NCBI RefSeq assembly: GCF_044761985.1
Contig: NZ_JBIWDK010000001.1
Location: forward strand, 310,001 to 374,000
Source of the DNA: Peribacillus sp044761985
GTDB lineage: Bacteria > Bacillota > Bacilli > Bacillales > DSM-1321
Direction of reading: 5' to 3'
Length of the DNA: 64,000 bases
Shown: one piece after another, positions 52,086 to 61,317 of the stretch
How the letters are laid out: each line of letters starts with the position of its first letter
Position numbering within the stretch: position 1 is the stretch's first letter
Translations under genes and position numbers: made by a program
The notes under the pieces: generated by a model
What the model saw: only the letters and a program-made list of their open reading frames with translations
Database searches by the model: none
Told to the model about the DNA's origin: nothing

Positions 52086-53048
52086 ATGAAATATAGAATG
52101 ATGTATTCCTTCTTGAATACAGATTTGCAATTAATTGAAAAAGAATTAGAAGCGGCAATTATAGCGGATTCCACGGTTTTGCGGGAAGCTTCACTACATT
52201 TACTGCAATCAGGTGGAAAACGTATTCGCCCGGTATTCGTCCTTTTAGGGGCGAAGTTTGGCGATTATGATATCCATGTAGTCAAGCATGTTGCAGCGAC
52301 ATTGGAACTGATACACACGGCTTCACTCGTACATGATGATGTTGTAGATGATGCGGATTTACGCAGAGGGTCTGCCACTATTAAATCGAAATGGGACAAT
52401 CGTGTTGCCATGTATACCGGCGACTTCATTTTTGCAAGAGCACTGGAAATGATGGCAGTGATTGAGACCCCGCTTGCACATAAGATTCTCGCGGATACCA
52501 TGGTCGAATTGTGCCTTGGGGAAATAGAGCAAATTAAGGATAAATACAATTTCAATCAAAACTGGCGAATTTATCTTCGAAGGATAAAGAGAAAAACAGC
52601 GTTACTCATAGCTTCAAGCTGCCAGCTCGGGGCGATTGCTGCCGGTGTTGATGAAAAAATCCATCAAAAGTTATTTAGATTTGGTTATTATGTTGGCATG
52701 TCTTATCAAATAACAGATGATATCCTGGACTTCACTGCATCTGAAGAAGAATTGGGTAAGCCGGCAGGCAGTGATTTGATACAGGGAAACATCACCTTAC
52801 CCGTTTTGATTGCAATGGAAGACCCAATGCTTAAAAAGCTAATCGAAACGGTTAGGGAAGATATGTCCAAAGAAGATTTATCGAAAATCATTACAGCTAT
52901 CAAGTCTTCAGGTGCCATTGAACAAGCGGCTAAGATAAGTGACCTTTATTTAGAAAAGGCTTTCTCGGAATTGAAAGGACTTCCCGCCATAAAGGCGAGG
53001 AAGACATTATCTGACATAGCAAAAAACATCGGAAAAAGGAAGTTTTAA
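52086..53048 (+). CDS. hepT: Heptaprenyl diphosphate synthase component II
   Basis: HepT is the catalytic subunit that elongates farnesyl diphosphate to heptaprenyl diphosphate. The 320-aa protein has SGGKRIRPVFVLL, the first aspartate motif LVHDDVVDDADLRRG (D84-D88) and the second motif QITDDILDF with GKPAGSDLIQGNITLP. The ATG at 52086 is preferred over the in-frame GTG at 52077 since it follows GGGTGG at a good distance. It ends the menaquinone side-chain operon. Confidence 0.95.
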   Translation: MKYRMMYSFLNTDLQLIEKELEAAIIADSTVLREASLHLLQSGGKRIRPVFVLLGAKFGDYDIHVVKHVAATLELIHTASLVHDDVVDDADLRRGSATIKSKWDNRVAMYTGDFIFARALEMMAVIETPLAHKILADTMVELCLGEIEQIKDKYNFNQNWRIYLRRIKRKTALLIASSCQLGAIAAGVDEKIHQKLFRFGYYVGMSYQITDDILDFTASEEELGKPAGSDLIQGNITLPVLIAMEDPMLKKLIETVREDMSKEDLSKIITAIKSSGAIEQAAKISDLYLEKAFSELKGLPAIKARKTLSDIAKNIGKRKF

Positions 53049-53144
53049 AGCTTGCAGTTGCGAAACTGGACAAACCATGGTAGTATTCTAAAAGGATTGC
53101 CTTATAAAGGCAAATAACTATGATACATATTAGGAGTGACAATT

Positions 53145-53591
53145 ATGGAAAAAACATTTTTAATGGTAAAGCCTGACGGCGTTCAACGTAATTTAATCGG
53201 TGAAATCGTTTCTCGTTTCGAAAAGAAAGGCTTCCTATTAGCTGGAGCAAAATTAATGGTTATCTCTCAGGAATTAGCTGAGCAACATTACGGAGAGCAC
53301 AAAGAACGTCCTTTCTTCGGCGAATTAGTGGACTTCATCACTTCAGGCCCTGTTTTCGCAATGGTTTGGGAAGGTGAAAACGTAATTGCAACTGCTCGTC
53401 AAATGATGGGTGCTACTAATCCTAAAGATGCTGCAGCAGCTACAATTCGTGGCGACTTCGCAGTTACTGTAGGCAAAAACATCATTCACGGATCAGACTC
53501 AGCTGAAAGCGCTGCACGTGAAATTGGTTTATTCTTCAAAGAAGAAGAACTAGTTGAGTATTCAAAAATCGCTAACGAATGGGTTTACTAA
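53145..53591 (+). CDS. ndk: Nucleoside diphosphate kinase
   Basis: Ndk balances nucleoside triphosphate pools by transferring phosphate through a histidine. The 148-aa product has the active-site histidine H115 in NIIHGSDS, and the start TFLMVKPDGVQRNLIGEI and the ERPFF loop are typical. ATG 53145 follows TTAGGAGTGACA; a GTG at 53136 is in frame but inside the ribosome-binding site. A small TTGCCTT/AAGGCAA hairpin (53097-53113) precedes the gene. Codon use is that of a highly expressed gene. A terminator follows. Confidence 0.97.
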   Translation: MEKTFLMVKPDGVQRNLIGEIVSRFEKKGFLLAGAKLMVISQELAEQHYGEHKERPFFGELVDFITSGPVFAMVWEGENVIATARQMMGATNPKDAAAATIRGDFAVTVGKNIIHGSDSAESAAREIGLFFKEEELVEYSKIANEWVY

Positions 53592-53610
53592 TTAGGTAGG
53601 TAAGAATATA

Positions 53611-53654
53611 AAAGCGGGTTTTGTCGAATGATTCGACAGAACCCGCTTTTTTTG
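53611..53654 (+). terminator. Terminator after ndk
   Basis: AAAGCGGGTT (53611-53620) pairs with AACCCGCTTT (53640-53649) and an inner GTCGAAT/ATTCGAC stem sits on top, followed by seven T residues. Confidence 0.9.
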
Positions 53655-53774
53655 TATCTTTGCAGTTATTGAAATTAAAGGCGTAAAGCGGCATTATTAT
53701 TTAAAGAATCCCAAGCCCACTCCGATATAAAGAGAAGAACGACATAAATCAATAAGTTCGGGGGAGTCACAGCA

Positions 53775-54548
53775 ATGCCTCAAGAATATGAAGAGTTTAT
53801 TCGCAATATTAAAGTGTTGACAGGCATTGATTTGTCATTGTACAAGGAAGGGCAAATGAAACGTCGTCTCACCTCTCTGTATGAGAAAAGAGGGTATCGA
53901 TCATTCCGGGAATATTTTAAAGACATTCAGTCCAATTCTAAAGTATTAAATGAGTTTTTAGACAGAATGACGATTAATGTTTCGGAATTTTATCGGAATG
54001 CGAAGAGATGGGAAGTTTTAGAGAAAAAAGTCCTGCCTTCCCTCTTAGCCAGCAAAAAAAAATTAAAAATATGGAGTGCTGCCTGTTCAACCGGTGAAGA
54101 GCCATATACAATTGCGATGATTTTATCGAATCTTGTTCCATTAAGCCAAATTGAAATATTGGCAACGGATTTAGATGAAAACGTAATTGCCCGGGCCAAA
54201 ATGGGGGTGTATCCTGAGCGTTCTTTGAATGAAGTGCCAGATGATATAAAGAACAAGCACTTTAAAAAAGAAGATGATTTTTATCGTGTTGAAGATGAAA
54301 TTAAGCGAACAGTCACCTTTAAGAAACATAATCTACTTGCAGATCGATTTGAACAGGGTTTTGACTTAGTCGTCTGTCGAAATGTCTTGATTTATTTTAC
54401 TGAAGACGCAAAATGTCTTTTATATGATAAATTCAGTGCATCTTTGAAAAGTGGTGGTGTCTTTTTTGTGGGGAGTACAGAACAGATTTTTAATCCGGGA
54501 AAATATGAATTTGAAACCATAGACACATTCTTTTATAAGAAAAAGTAA
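53775..54548 (+). CDS. cheR: Chemotaxis protein methyltransferase CheR
   Basis: CheR methylates glutamates of chemoreceptors using S-adenosylmethionine. The 257-aa enzyme has the N-terminal helical domain (GIDLSLYKEGQMKRRL) and NVSEFYRN. The SAM-binding motif is WSAACSTGEEPYTIAM, with ATDLDENVIARAK and FDLVVCRNVLIYF following. The start ATG 53775 follows CGGGGGAG. It is alone between ndk and the aromatic operon, as in B. subtilis, and has its own terminator. Confidence 0.95.
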   Translation: MPQEYEEFIRNIKVLTGIDLSLYKEGQMKRRLTSLYEKRGYRSFREYFKDIQSNSKVLNEFLDRMTINVSEFYRNAKRWEVLEKKVLPSLLASKKKLKIWSAACSTGEEPYTIAMILSNLVPLSQIEILATDLDENVIARAKMGVYPERSLNEVPDDIKNKHFKKEDDFYRVEDEIKRTVTFKKHNLLADRFEQGFDLVVCRNVLIYFTEDAKCLLYDKFSASLKSGGVFFVGSTEQIFNPGKYEFETIDTFFYKKK

Positions 54549-54563
54549 ATAGATTTACGGTAT

Positions 54564-54597
54564 AGAGGGCTGAATGGAACATTCAGTTCTCTTTTCT
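54564..54597 (+). terminator. Terminator after cheR
   Basis: A 13-bp stem with two G-T pairs (arms 54564-54576 and 54580-54592, core CTGAATG/CATTCAG), loop GAA, then CTTTTC. Confidence 0.83.
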
Positions 54598-54786
54598 ATA
54601 TACGTTATTGGACTAAAGGGCCATTTTTGGTAAGCTGAGAGAGAAGATGGGGGTGAAATGTTAGCTTGGGAAAGATTAAACTATATCGAAATTGTTTGAG
54701 AACATGTAAAATAATAAAAGAAAAGTGTTGAAATATAAAGAAATATTGATTTTGCTTTAACTGTATTCCCACTTTTCATAAAATTG

Positions 54787-54795
54787 TGTTATATT
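54787..54795 (+). promoter_or_regulatory. Extended -10 promoter of the aromatic supraoperon
   Basis: TGTTATATT (54787-54795) fits the TGnTATAAT pattern with one change. No good -35 is visible. It lies 41 bp before the aroC start. Confidence 0.45.
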
Positions 54796-54835
54796 GATAC
54801 ATAAATCCTTTAAAGTGCTAAAAGGGGGCAGGAAA

Positions 54836-56008
54836 ATGAGATATTTAACAGCGGGAGAATCACATGGTCCGCAGCTAACTACTATTATTGAAGGTTTACC
54901 AGCGGGTATGCCAATTACAAATGAGGATATTAACAAAGATTTGGGTCGCCGGCAAAAAGGGCATGGCCGAGGAAGAAGAATGCAGATTGAAAAGGATCAA
55001 GCCTTCATATCTTCTGGAATCAGACATGGTTACACGTTGGGATCACCGATCGCATTGGTAGTCGAGAATGACGATTGGAAGCATTGGACCAGAATCATGG
55101 GAAGTGAAGCTCTATCAGAGGAAGAAGCTGAAGAGATCAAACGCAAAATTACGCGTCCACGTCCAGGTCATGCAGACTTGAATGGTGGCATTAAATACGG
55201 TCATCGTGATTTACGGAACGTTTTGGAGCGCTCATCGGCCCGCGAAACGACCGTGCGTGTGGCAGCAGGTGCAGTAGCTAAAAAATTACTGGCTTTGTTA
55301 GGAATTGAAGTGGCATCACATGTACTTGAAATCGGTGGTATAAAGGCTGATCCTCCTCAATATGAGTCGATTCAGCAGTTACAGCAGGTGACGGAAGAAT
55401 CTTCAGTCAGATGTTTTGATAAGAATGTCGAGCAACAAATGAAGGATGCCATTGATGATGCTAAACAAAAGGGAGATTCAATCGGCGGCGTTGTGGAAGT
55501 CATTGTTGAAGGAATGCCAGTGGGCGTTGGAAGCTATGTTCATTATGACCGTAAACTCGATGCTAAGCTTGCAGCGGCAATTATGAGCATTAACGCTTTT
55601 AAAGGTGTCGAGATAGGTATAGGATTCGAAGCGGCTCATCGATTCGGTAGTGATGTTCATGATGAGATAGCTTGGGACAAGGATAAGGGCTACTATCGGA
55701 AAACGAATCGCCTGGGTGGTTTTGAAGGCGGGATGACGACTGGTATGCCGATTGTTGTACGTGGTGTCATGAAGCCAATTCCGACATTATATAAACCGTT
55801 GAAAAGCGTTGATATCGATACTAAGGAAGTATTTGAAGCAAGTGTGGAGCGCTCTGATAGCTGTGCTGTGCCAGCTGCAGCCGTGGTTGCCGAGGCAGTA
55901 GTGGCCTGGGAACTTGCGACGGCAATCGTGGAACAATTTCCTTCAGACCGCTTTGATCGATTGGAAGAATACATAAATTCTTATCGGGAAGAAGTAAAGG
56001 AGTTTTAA
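54836..56008 (+). CDS. aroC: Chorismate synthase
   Basis: Chorismate synthase (called AroF in B. subtilis) removes phosphate from EPSP to make chorismate; it needs reduced FMN. The 390-aa enzyme has the three family signatures GESHGPQL, RHGYTLGSPIAL with the following GHADLNGGIKYGHRDLRNVLERSSARET region, and EGGMTTGMPIVVRGVMKPI. ATG 54836 follows AAGGGGGCAGG. First gene of aroC-aroB-aroH-hisC-tyrA-aroA. Confidence 0.97.
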   Translation: MRYLTAGESHGPQLTTIIEGLPAGMPITNEDINKDLGRRQKGHGRGRRMQIEKDQAFISSGIRHGYTLGSPIALVVENDDWKHWTRIMGSEALSEEEAEEIKRKITRPRPGHADLNGGIKYGHRDLRNVLERSSARETTVRVAAGAVAKKLLALLGIEVASHVLEIGGIKADPPQYESIQQLQQVTEESSVRCFDKNVEQQMKDAIDDAKQKGDSIGGVVEVIVEGMPVGVGSYVHYDRKLDAKLAAAIMSINAFKGVEIGIGFEAAHRFGSDVHDEIAWDKDKGYYRKTNRLGGFEGGMTTGMPIVVRGVMKPIPTLYKPLKSVDIDTKEVFEASVERSDSCAVPAAAVVAEAVVAWELATAIVEQFPSDRFDRLEEYINSYREEVKEF

Positions 56009-56010
56009 CG

Positions 56011-57090
56011 ATGGAATCCATACAAATTAAAACGGCTTCCAAGCAATACCCGGTTGTAATAGGCAAGAATGCGATTCATGAATTATCCGATTTCATTTCC
56101 AATGAATATAGTCATGTAAGCAAGATTTTAATCATTACGGATGAAAAAGTAGCAGAATTGCATTTACAGACAGTCAAAAGCGCTTTAATTAAGACGGGAA
56201 AACCGGTGTTGCACCATGTTGTTCCGGAAGGGGAGCATGCTAAGACATTTGACGTATTTTACGAGTGCCAGAGCTACGCCTTATCCCAACGACTTAATCG
56301 GAAGTCAATGATTATTGCTCTTGGCGGTGGTGCAGTCGGCGACCTAGCTGGATTTGTTGCGGCCACTTTTATGAGGGGAATCCCGTTTATCCAGATCCCG
56401 ACGACTTTACTTGCGCATGATAGTGCTGTTGGTGGCAAGGTTGCCATCAACCATCCACTAGGAAAAAATATGGTTGGTGCCTTTCACCAGCCTGAAGCGG
56501 TCTTTTATGACCTTGAATTTTTACATACGCTTCCATTACAAGAGTTACGTTCGGGTTTTGCCGAAGTAATTAAGCATTCCTTGATTGCTGATGAAGACTT
56601 TTACCGATGGTTAAGGTTGAATATTGTGGATCTCACCAATGTAACGGATGAACAATTTCTAATCATGATTACAAAAGGGATAAGCATAAAAGCATCCATC
56701 GTAGAAAAGGACGAAAAAGAAACGGGTATCCGTGCCTATTTAAATTTTGGTCATACACTTGGTCATGCTATTGAAGGCTCTATGGGATATGGTAACTTTA
56801 CTCATGGCGAATCCATTTTAATAGGAATGGTCTACGCCCTGAAATTAAGTCAGAAGAAACAGGATCTTGATTTTAACCTTAACGAGTTCATACAATGGGT
56901 TTCCTCTTTAGGTTATCAAACAACTATACCTCAGCAGCTTGAAAAAGAAGTATTGCTCCATTTGATGAAAACTGATAAAAAGTCCGTCCATGGCGGTGCT
57001 ACATTTGTCTTGCTAAAACAATTGGGTTCTCCTGTGTTAATGGATATGGAAGATTCGCTACTGTTAGAAGAAATGACTGATTTAATGTGA
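56011..57090 (+). CDS. aroB: 3-dehydroquinate synthase
   Basis: AroB cyclises DAHP to 3-dehydroquinate with NAD and a metal. The 359-aa enzyme shows the NAD motif ALGGGAVGDLAGFVAATFMRG, PTTLLAHDSAVGGKVAIN, the lysine and glutamate of FAEVIKHSLI, and the zinc ligands NFGHTLGHAIE. The start ATG 56011 is two bases after aroC with AAAGGAG inside its end, so translation is coupled. Confidence 0.97.
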   Translation: MESIQIKTASKQYPVVIGKNAIHELSDFISNEYSHVSKILIITDEKVAELHLQTVKSALIKTGKPVLHHVVPEGEHAKTFDVFYECQSYALSQRLNRKSMIIALGGGAVGDLAGFVAATFMRGIPFIQIPTTLLAHDSAVGGKVAINHPLGKNMVGAFHQPEAVFYDLEFLHTLPLQELRSGFAEVIKHSLIADEDFYRWLRLNIVDLTNVTDEQFLIMITKGISIKASIVEKDEKETGIRAYLNFGHTLGHAIEGSMGYGNFTHGESILIGMVYALKLSQKKQDLDFNLNEFIQWVSSLGYQTTIPQQLEKEVLLHLMKTDKKSVHGGATFVLLKQLGSPVLMDMEDSLLLEEMTDLM

Positions 57091-57112
57091 TTGAAGAATG
57101 GGGGAATCGTGT

Positions 57113-57505
57113 GTGATTAGAGGAATAAGGGGCGCAACAACCGTAGAAAATGACACAGAATCAGAAGTGATTTCTGCTGTTGAACTACTGTTGGAAGAAA
57201 TTATTCGAAAAAACGATATTGAACCTGAAATGGTTGCCTCCGTATTTTTTTCTGCAACGGATGATATACGCTCCGTCTTCCCTGCCAAAGCCCTCAGGAA
57301 ATTTGAAGGGTGGACATATGTACCGGTCACTTGTATGCAAGAAATTCCTGTGATAAATTCTTTGCCTTCCTGTATAAGAGTGATGCTTCATGTAGAGACG
57401 ACGAAATCGCAGAGAGATATTGAGCATGTATATCAAGCGGGTGCCACTGTTTTGAGGCCGGATTTAACTAAAAAATTAGAATTCAAGAAAAAAGATATGG
57501 TATAA
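57113..57505 (+). CDS. aroH: Monofunctional chorismate mutase
   Basis: AroH rearranges chorismate to prephenate, the entry to phenylalanine and tyrosine. The 130-aa protein aligns with the trimeric B. subtilis enzyme: IRGIRGATTVENDTE, SATDDIRSVFPAKALR, PVTCMQEIPV and LRPDL. The start GTG 57113 lies seven bases after GGGGGA; the in-frame ATG 57098 overlaps that site. hisC follows directly; in B. subtilis the six trp genes lie in this interval. A TGGTATAAT element overlaps its end. Confidence 0.95.
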   Translation: MIRGIRGATTVENDTESEVISAVELLLEEIIRKNDIEPEMVASVFFSATDDIRSVFPAKALRKFEGWTYVPVTCMQEIPVINSLPSCIRVMLHVETTKSQRDIEHVYQAGATVLRPDLTKKLEFKKKDMV

Positions 57506-57506
57506 T
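57498..57506 (+). promoter_or_regulatory. Candidate internal promoter for hisC-tyrA-aroA
   Basis: TGGTATAAT is an exact extended -10 that overlaps the aroH stop codon and lies 49 bp before hisC. The -35 (TTAGAA, 57476-57481) is weak. B. subtilis also has an internal promoter before hisC. Confidence 0.45.
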
Positions 57507-57554
57507 ATTTGTGCACTTTGTTGCTTTAAAGTAGTAAAAATAGGGGTGAATGAT

Positions 57555-58667
57555 ATGAAATGGAATGAAGCGGTCCTTTCCTTGAAATCTTATCAACCGG
57601 GAAAATCAACCGATGAAGTGAAGAAAATGTATGGTCTTGAAAAAATAGTGAAACTTGCTTCAAATGAAAATCCGTTTGGGTGTTCCGAAAAAGTTAAAGA
57701 TAGCATAAAAAATGCAAGCCATTCTTTCGCTATTTACCCTGACGGATATGCAACCTCGCTTAGAGAGGCCGTTGGTATACATACAGGTGTTAAAGAGACA
57801 CAACTTATTTTTGGGAATGGATCAGATGAGAATATTCAAATAATATCAAGGAGTTTGCTTGGAGCGGGAAAAAACACTGTTATGGCTACGGGGACTTTTT
57901 CACAGTATCGACATAATGCCACCCTTGAAGGGGCGGAAATTAGAGAAGTGCCGCACATTGACGGAGCTCATGACCTAGAAGGTATGCTTAATGCTATTGA
58001 TGAAAACACATCTGTTATTTGGATCTGTACACCTAATAATCCGACAGGAAAATACATTCCCGAACCTGATTTAATTGCATTCCTTGAAAAAGTTCCGGAA
58101 GATGTACTTGTTGTTTTAGATGAAGCCTATAGTGAATATGCAGTGGCTGAGGATTATCCGAGAACCAATCAATGGATCAATAAATATAAGAATCTGATCA
58201 TACTTCGAACATTTTCAAAAATATACGGTCTTGCCAGCTTTAGAGTTGGATACGGATTGGCTGATGAAGACATTATCCAGAAGCTTGATCCATCGCGTGA
58301 ACCATTCAATGTGAATACATTCGGACAAAAGATTGCCGTCGTGGCATTAGAGGACCAGGCCTTCATAGAAAAATGTAGGACGGAAAACCAAAAAGGTCTA
58401 CAACAGTATTATGAGTTTTGTGAATCGGAAAATCTCTCATATTATCCATCTCAGGGTAATTTTATTTTCATTCATTTCAATCATGACGCTGATGCAGTAT
58501 TTCAGTTTTTATTGGAGCGGGGATATATCGCAAGATCAGGTAAGTCATTCGGTTTCCCAAATAGCGTCCGTGTGACGATTGGGTCGACGGAGGAAAATGA
58601 AGGAATGATTCGTGCTATTAAATCATTCTTGACTGAAGTAAGTTTGCCTTCTAATTCAATACATTAA
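57555..58667 (+). CDS. hisC: Histidinol-phosphate / aromatic aminotransferase
   Basis: HisC is a PLP-dependent class I/II aminotransferase that acts in histidine synthesis and also on phenylpyruvate and hydroxyphenylpyruvate in Bacillus. The 370-aa enzyme has KLASNENPFG, ICTPNNPTGKYIP, DEAYSEY and the PLP lysine K222 in RTFSKIYGLASFRVGYG. ATG 57555 follows AGGGGTGA; GTG 57546 is within that site. The gene lies between aroH and tyrA, so a role in tyrosine and phenylalanine synthesis is likely too. Confidence 0.95.
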   Translation: MKWNEAVLSLKSYQPGKSTDEVKKMYGLEKIVKLASNENPFGCSEKVKDSIKNASHSFAIYPDGYATSLREAVGIHTGVKETQLIFGNGSDENIQIISRSLLGAGKNTVMATGTFSQYRHNATLEGAEIREVPHIDGAHDLEGMLNAIDENTSVIWICTPNNPTGKYIPEPDLIAFLEKVPEDVLVVLDEAYSEYAVAEDYPRTNQWINKYKNLIILRTFSKIYGLASFRVGYGLADEDIIQKLDPSREPFNVNTFGQKIAVVALEDQAFIEKCRTENQKGLQQYYEFCESENLSYYPSQGNFIFIHFNHDADAVFQFLLERGYIARSGKSFGFPNSVRVTIGSTEENEGMIRAIKSFLTEVSLPSNSIH

Positions 58668-58709
58668 TTTCATCTAGGTTAGAGGACTAAAGGAGCGGGG
58701 GAGAGAAGA

Positions 58710-59813
58710 GTGAAAGGAAAGGTTTTCGTAATTGGCCTCGGACTAATTGGTGGATCGTTGGCCATGGCTATCCGCCATGCTCATCCTGACGCTGTAATTG
58801 TTGGTTATGATTTAAACGAAAAGAATTTACAACTAGCCACCTTATTAGGAATCATTGATGATTCCGTATCTTCTCTTGAAGCTGGCGCCTGTGATGCCGA
58901 TTTAATCTTAATGGCGGTCCCCGTCAATGAAACGGTCCGGACTTTAGCGGAATTAGCTCATCTGGACTTAAAAAGGGATGTCATCATATCGGATGCTGCA
59001 AGTACGAAAACAACCGTTGTGAATGCGGCCAGCAGCTTGATCAATAGAGGTTACACCTTCATAGGGGGCCATCCAATGGCTGGTTCCCACAAGAGTGGAG
59101 CGGGGGCAGCCAAATTGCACTTATTTGAGCACGCGTTCTATTTACTTACTCCAGAGGAACATGTCGAGGAAGAAAGAATAGAGCAGTTAAAACAATGGTT
59201 AAGTGGCACAAGAGCTAATTTTTTGGTAGTCTCACCTGATACCCACGACAGAATTACAGGAGTGATCAGTCATTTTCCACATATCATCGCCTCAGGCCTT
59301 GTCAAACAGGCGGAAGCATACAGTCAGGAGAATGAGCTGATTTCAAGGCTTGCTGCAGGAGGCTTTCGTGATATTACTAGAATAGCTTCCAGTAATCCCG
59401 AAATGTGGCGTGATATTTTATTACATAACCGTGAAGTGCTATTAGTGTTGATGAATGATTGGTTAAGGGAAATGGAATATATCAAAGAACTTGTAGCCAA
59501 TGAAGATAGCGAAGAAATTTTTCGTTTCTTTACTGATGCCAAGGTATATAGGGATGACTTACCGAGCAATATGAAAGGTGCCATTCCGGCGTTTTATGAT
59601 TTATATGTTGATATACCAGATTACTCAGGGGTCATTTCAGAGATTACTGGTTATTTGGCACAGGAAGGAATCAGTATAACGAATATACGAATCATCGAAA
59701 CAAGGGAAGAAATATATGGCGTACTAGTAATCAGCTTCCAGACAGAGGAAGACCGTATTAAAGCTGCTGATTGTGTGGCGAGGCATACTGATTATGAAAC
59801 GATTCTGGCATAA
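58710..59813 (+). CDS. tyrA: Prephenate dehydrogenase
   Basis: TyrA oxidises prephenate to 4-hydroxyphenylpyruvate with NAD on the way to tyrosine. The 367-aa protein has an N-terminal NAD domain (VIGLGLIGGSLAMAIR), the catalytic GGHPMAGSHKSGAG segment with its histidine, a helical dimerisation domain, and a C-terminal ACT domain (about 293-365, VDIPDYSGVISEITGYLA) that may sense tyrosine. The start GTG 58710 follows CGGGGGAGAG. Confidence 0.96.
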   Translation: MKGKVFVIGLGLIGGSLAMAIRHAHPDAVIVGYDLNEKNLQLATLLGIIDDSVSSLEAGACDADLILMAVPVNETVRTLAELAHLDLKRDVIISDAASTKTTVVNAASSLINRGYTFIGGHPMAGSHKSGAGAAKLHLFEHAFYLLTPEEHVEEERIEQLKQWLSGTRANFLVVSPDTHDRITGVISHFPHIIASGLVKQAEAYSQENELISRLAAGGFRDITRIASSNPEMWRDILLHNREVLLVLMNDWLREMEYIKELVANEDSEEIFRFFTDAKVYRDDLPSNMKGAIPAFYDLYVDIPDYSGVISEITGYLAQEGISITNIRIIETREEIYGVLVISFQTEEDRIKAADCVARHTDYETILA

Positions 59814-59839
59814 AATAATACATGGTGAAGGATGGTTGT

Positions 59840-61126
59840 ATGAAGACAAAAAGGTTGCCAACGAACATTCAATCTTTGCGTGGAACGATCGCTGTACCGG
59901 GGGATAAGTCTATCTCCCATCGATCTATTATGTTTGGAGCGCTAGCTGAAGGGGTTACGGAGGTTACTAATTTTTTACCTGGTGCGGATTGCTTAAGTAC
60001 AATCTCCTGTTTCAAGCAGCTTGGCGTGAGCATAGAACAAGAGGGTCAGCTAGTCCGTATAGAGGGGAAAGGATTCAATGGGTTGACTGAGCCTCGTGAA
60101 GTCCTGGATGTCGGAAATTCTGGAACTACGATTCGATTGATGCTAGGTATCTTGGCTGGACAAGACTTTTCTGCAGTCCTCGCTGGTGATTCCTCCATTG
60201 CTAAACGGCCGATGACAAGAGTGGTGAATCCCCTCCGTGAGATGGGAGCGCTCATAGACGGACGTAAAGACGGCGAATACACGCCCCTTTCCATAAGGGG
60301 AGGGCAATTACAAGGGGTTCGCTATCAATTGCCTGTAGCTAGTGCCCAGGTCAAATCTGCCATTATCCTTGCGGGGCTACAAGCTGAAGGAGAAACGATC
60401 ATCGTGGAGCCGGAAGCGACACGAGACCATACTGAACGGATGATCCAACAATTTGGTGGAAAAATTGAAAAAGACGGTCAAACGATTAAAGTAAGTGGCA
60501 ATCAGTTGTTCAAAGGAACTACTATACATGTGCCTGGCGATATTTCTTCGGCTGCATTCTTTATGGTAGCTGCAGCGATTACAAAAAATAGTGAAGTTGT
60601 TTTGAAAAACGTAGGCCTTAATCCCACAAGAACAGGCATTATTGAAGTGATGAAGGCAATGGGAGCGGATATAACGGTCGATTTACATTCTGGAGAAGGT
60701 GAACCCGCAGGAGACGTTACTGTACGGAGTTCCCAATTAAAAGGGACGACGATCAGTGGTGATTTGATTCCTCGTTTAATTGACGAGATTCCGGTCATTG
60801 CTCTCCTAGCCACTCAAGCGGAAGGTATTACCACAATCAAGGATGCTAGTGAGTTAAAGGTAAAAGAGACGAACCGGATAGACACGGTGGCCAATGAGCT
60901 TAAAATCCTGGGAGCGGATATAACGCCGACTGCAGATGGATTGATTATTAGTGGGCGTAAATCCCTTCAGGGAGGGACGGTCACGAGTCATGGAGATCAC
61001 CGCATTGGAATGATGCTTGCAATAGCGGCATTAATTACTAATGGGGATGTTCAACTGGAAGACCCAGGAGCCATTGATGTTTCGTATCCGGAATTTTTTG
61101 ACCATTTAACATACTTGATTAAGTGA
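59840..61126 (+). CDS. aroA: 3-phosphoshikimate 1-carboxyvinyltransferase (EPSP synthase)
   Basis: EPSP synthase (AroE in B. subtilis) joins phosphoenolpyruvate to shikimate-3-phosphate. The 428-aa enzyme has PGDKSISHRSIMFGALAEG, LDVGNSGTTIRLMLGIL, the RDHTERM region and LKVKETNRIDTVANEL. The 90-100 loop is NSGTTIRL, which resembles the glyphosate-tolerant class II type more than E. coli NAGTAMRP (inference; no measurement). ATG 59840 follows GAAGGA. Last gene of the aromatic operon, followed by a terminator. Confidence 0.97.
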   Translation: MKTKRLPTNIQSLRGTIAVPGDKSISHRSIMFGALAEGVTEVTNFLPGADCLSTISCFKQLGVSIEQEGQLVRIEGKGFNGLTEPREVLDVGNSGTTIRLMLGILAGQDFSAVLAGDSSIAKRPMTRVVNPLREMGALIDGRKDGEYTPLSIRGGQLQGVRYQLPVASAQVKSAIILAGLQAEGETIIVEPEATRDHTERMIQQFGGKIEKDGQTIKVSGNQLFKGTTIHVPGDISSAAFFMVAAAITKNSEVVLKNVGLNPTRTGIIEVMKAMGADITVDLHSGEGEPAGDVTVRSSQLKGTTISGDLIPRLIDEIPVIALLATQAEGITTIKDASELKVKETNRIDTVANELKILGADITPTADGLIISGRKSLQGGTVTSHGDHRIGMMLAIAALITNGDVQLEDPGAIDVSYPEFFDHLTYLIK

Positions 61127-61130
61127 ATTG

Positions 61131-61169
61131 AAAAAAGTTTGCAGATATTTTGGTGCTGCAAACTTTTTT
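61131..61169 (+). terminator. Terminator of the aromatic supraoperon
   Basis: A 14-bp stem (arms 61131-61144 and 61156-61169, AAGTTTGCAG / CTGCAAACTT core) ending in T residues. Confidence 0.9.
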
Positions 61170-61197
61170 TATTTTTTTGTTTTTTGCTCCTATCCCT

Positions 61198-61213
61198 TTG
61201 TAAGCGTTGTCAA
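61198..61213. promoter_or_regulatory. Consensus CcpA (cre) site upstream of ypiA
   Basis: TTGTAAGCGTTGTCAA fits the cre consensus WTGNAANCGNWNNCAW at every position. It lies 286 bp before ypiA and after the aroA terminator, so catabolite control of the ypiA transcription unit is likely. Confidence 0.6.
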
Positions 61214-61252
61214 AATAACGTTTTATGAAATATAACGGTGGGGACTGATGAT

Positions 61253-61317
61253 AAAGGTCCGATTAATCAAAAAGGAGATTCTCCTTTCCATGGAGAATTA
61301 GATAGTAACCTTTTTTT
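61253..61317 (+). ncRNA. Putative leader with alternative hairpins before ypiA
   Basis: Two hairpins share the CTCC segment: AAAGGAG/CTCCTTT (61271-61277 with 61281-61287) and ATTCTCC/GGAGAAT (61278-61284 with 61292-61298). They exclude each other. An outer AAAGGT/ACCTTT pair (61253-61258, 61308-61313) encloses them and ends in a T run. It may be an attenuator; this is inference. The rest of 61127-61498 has no gene I can support. Confidence 0.35.
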
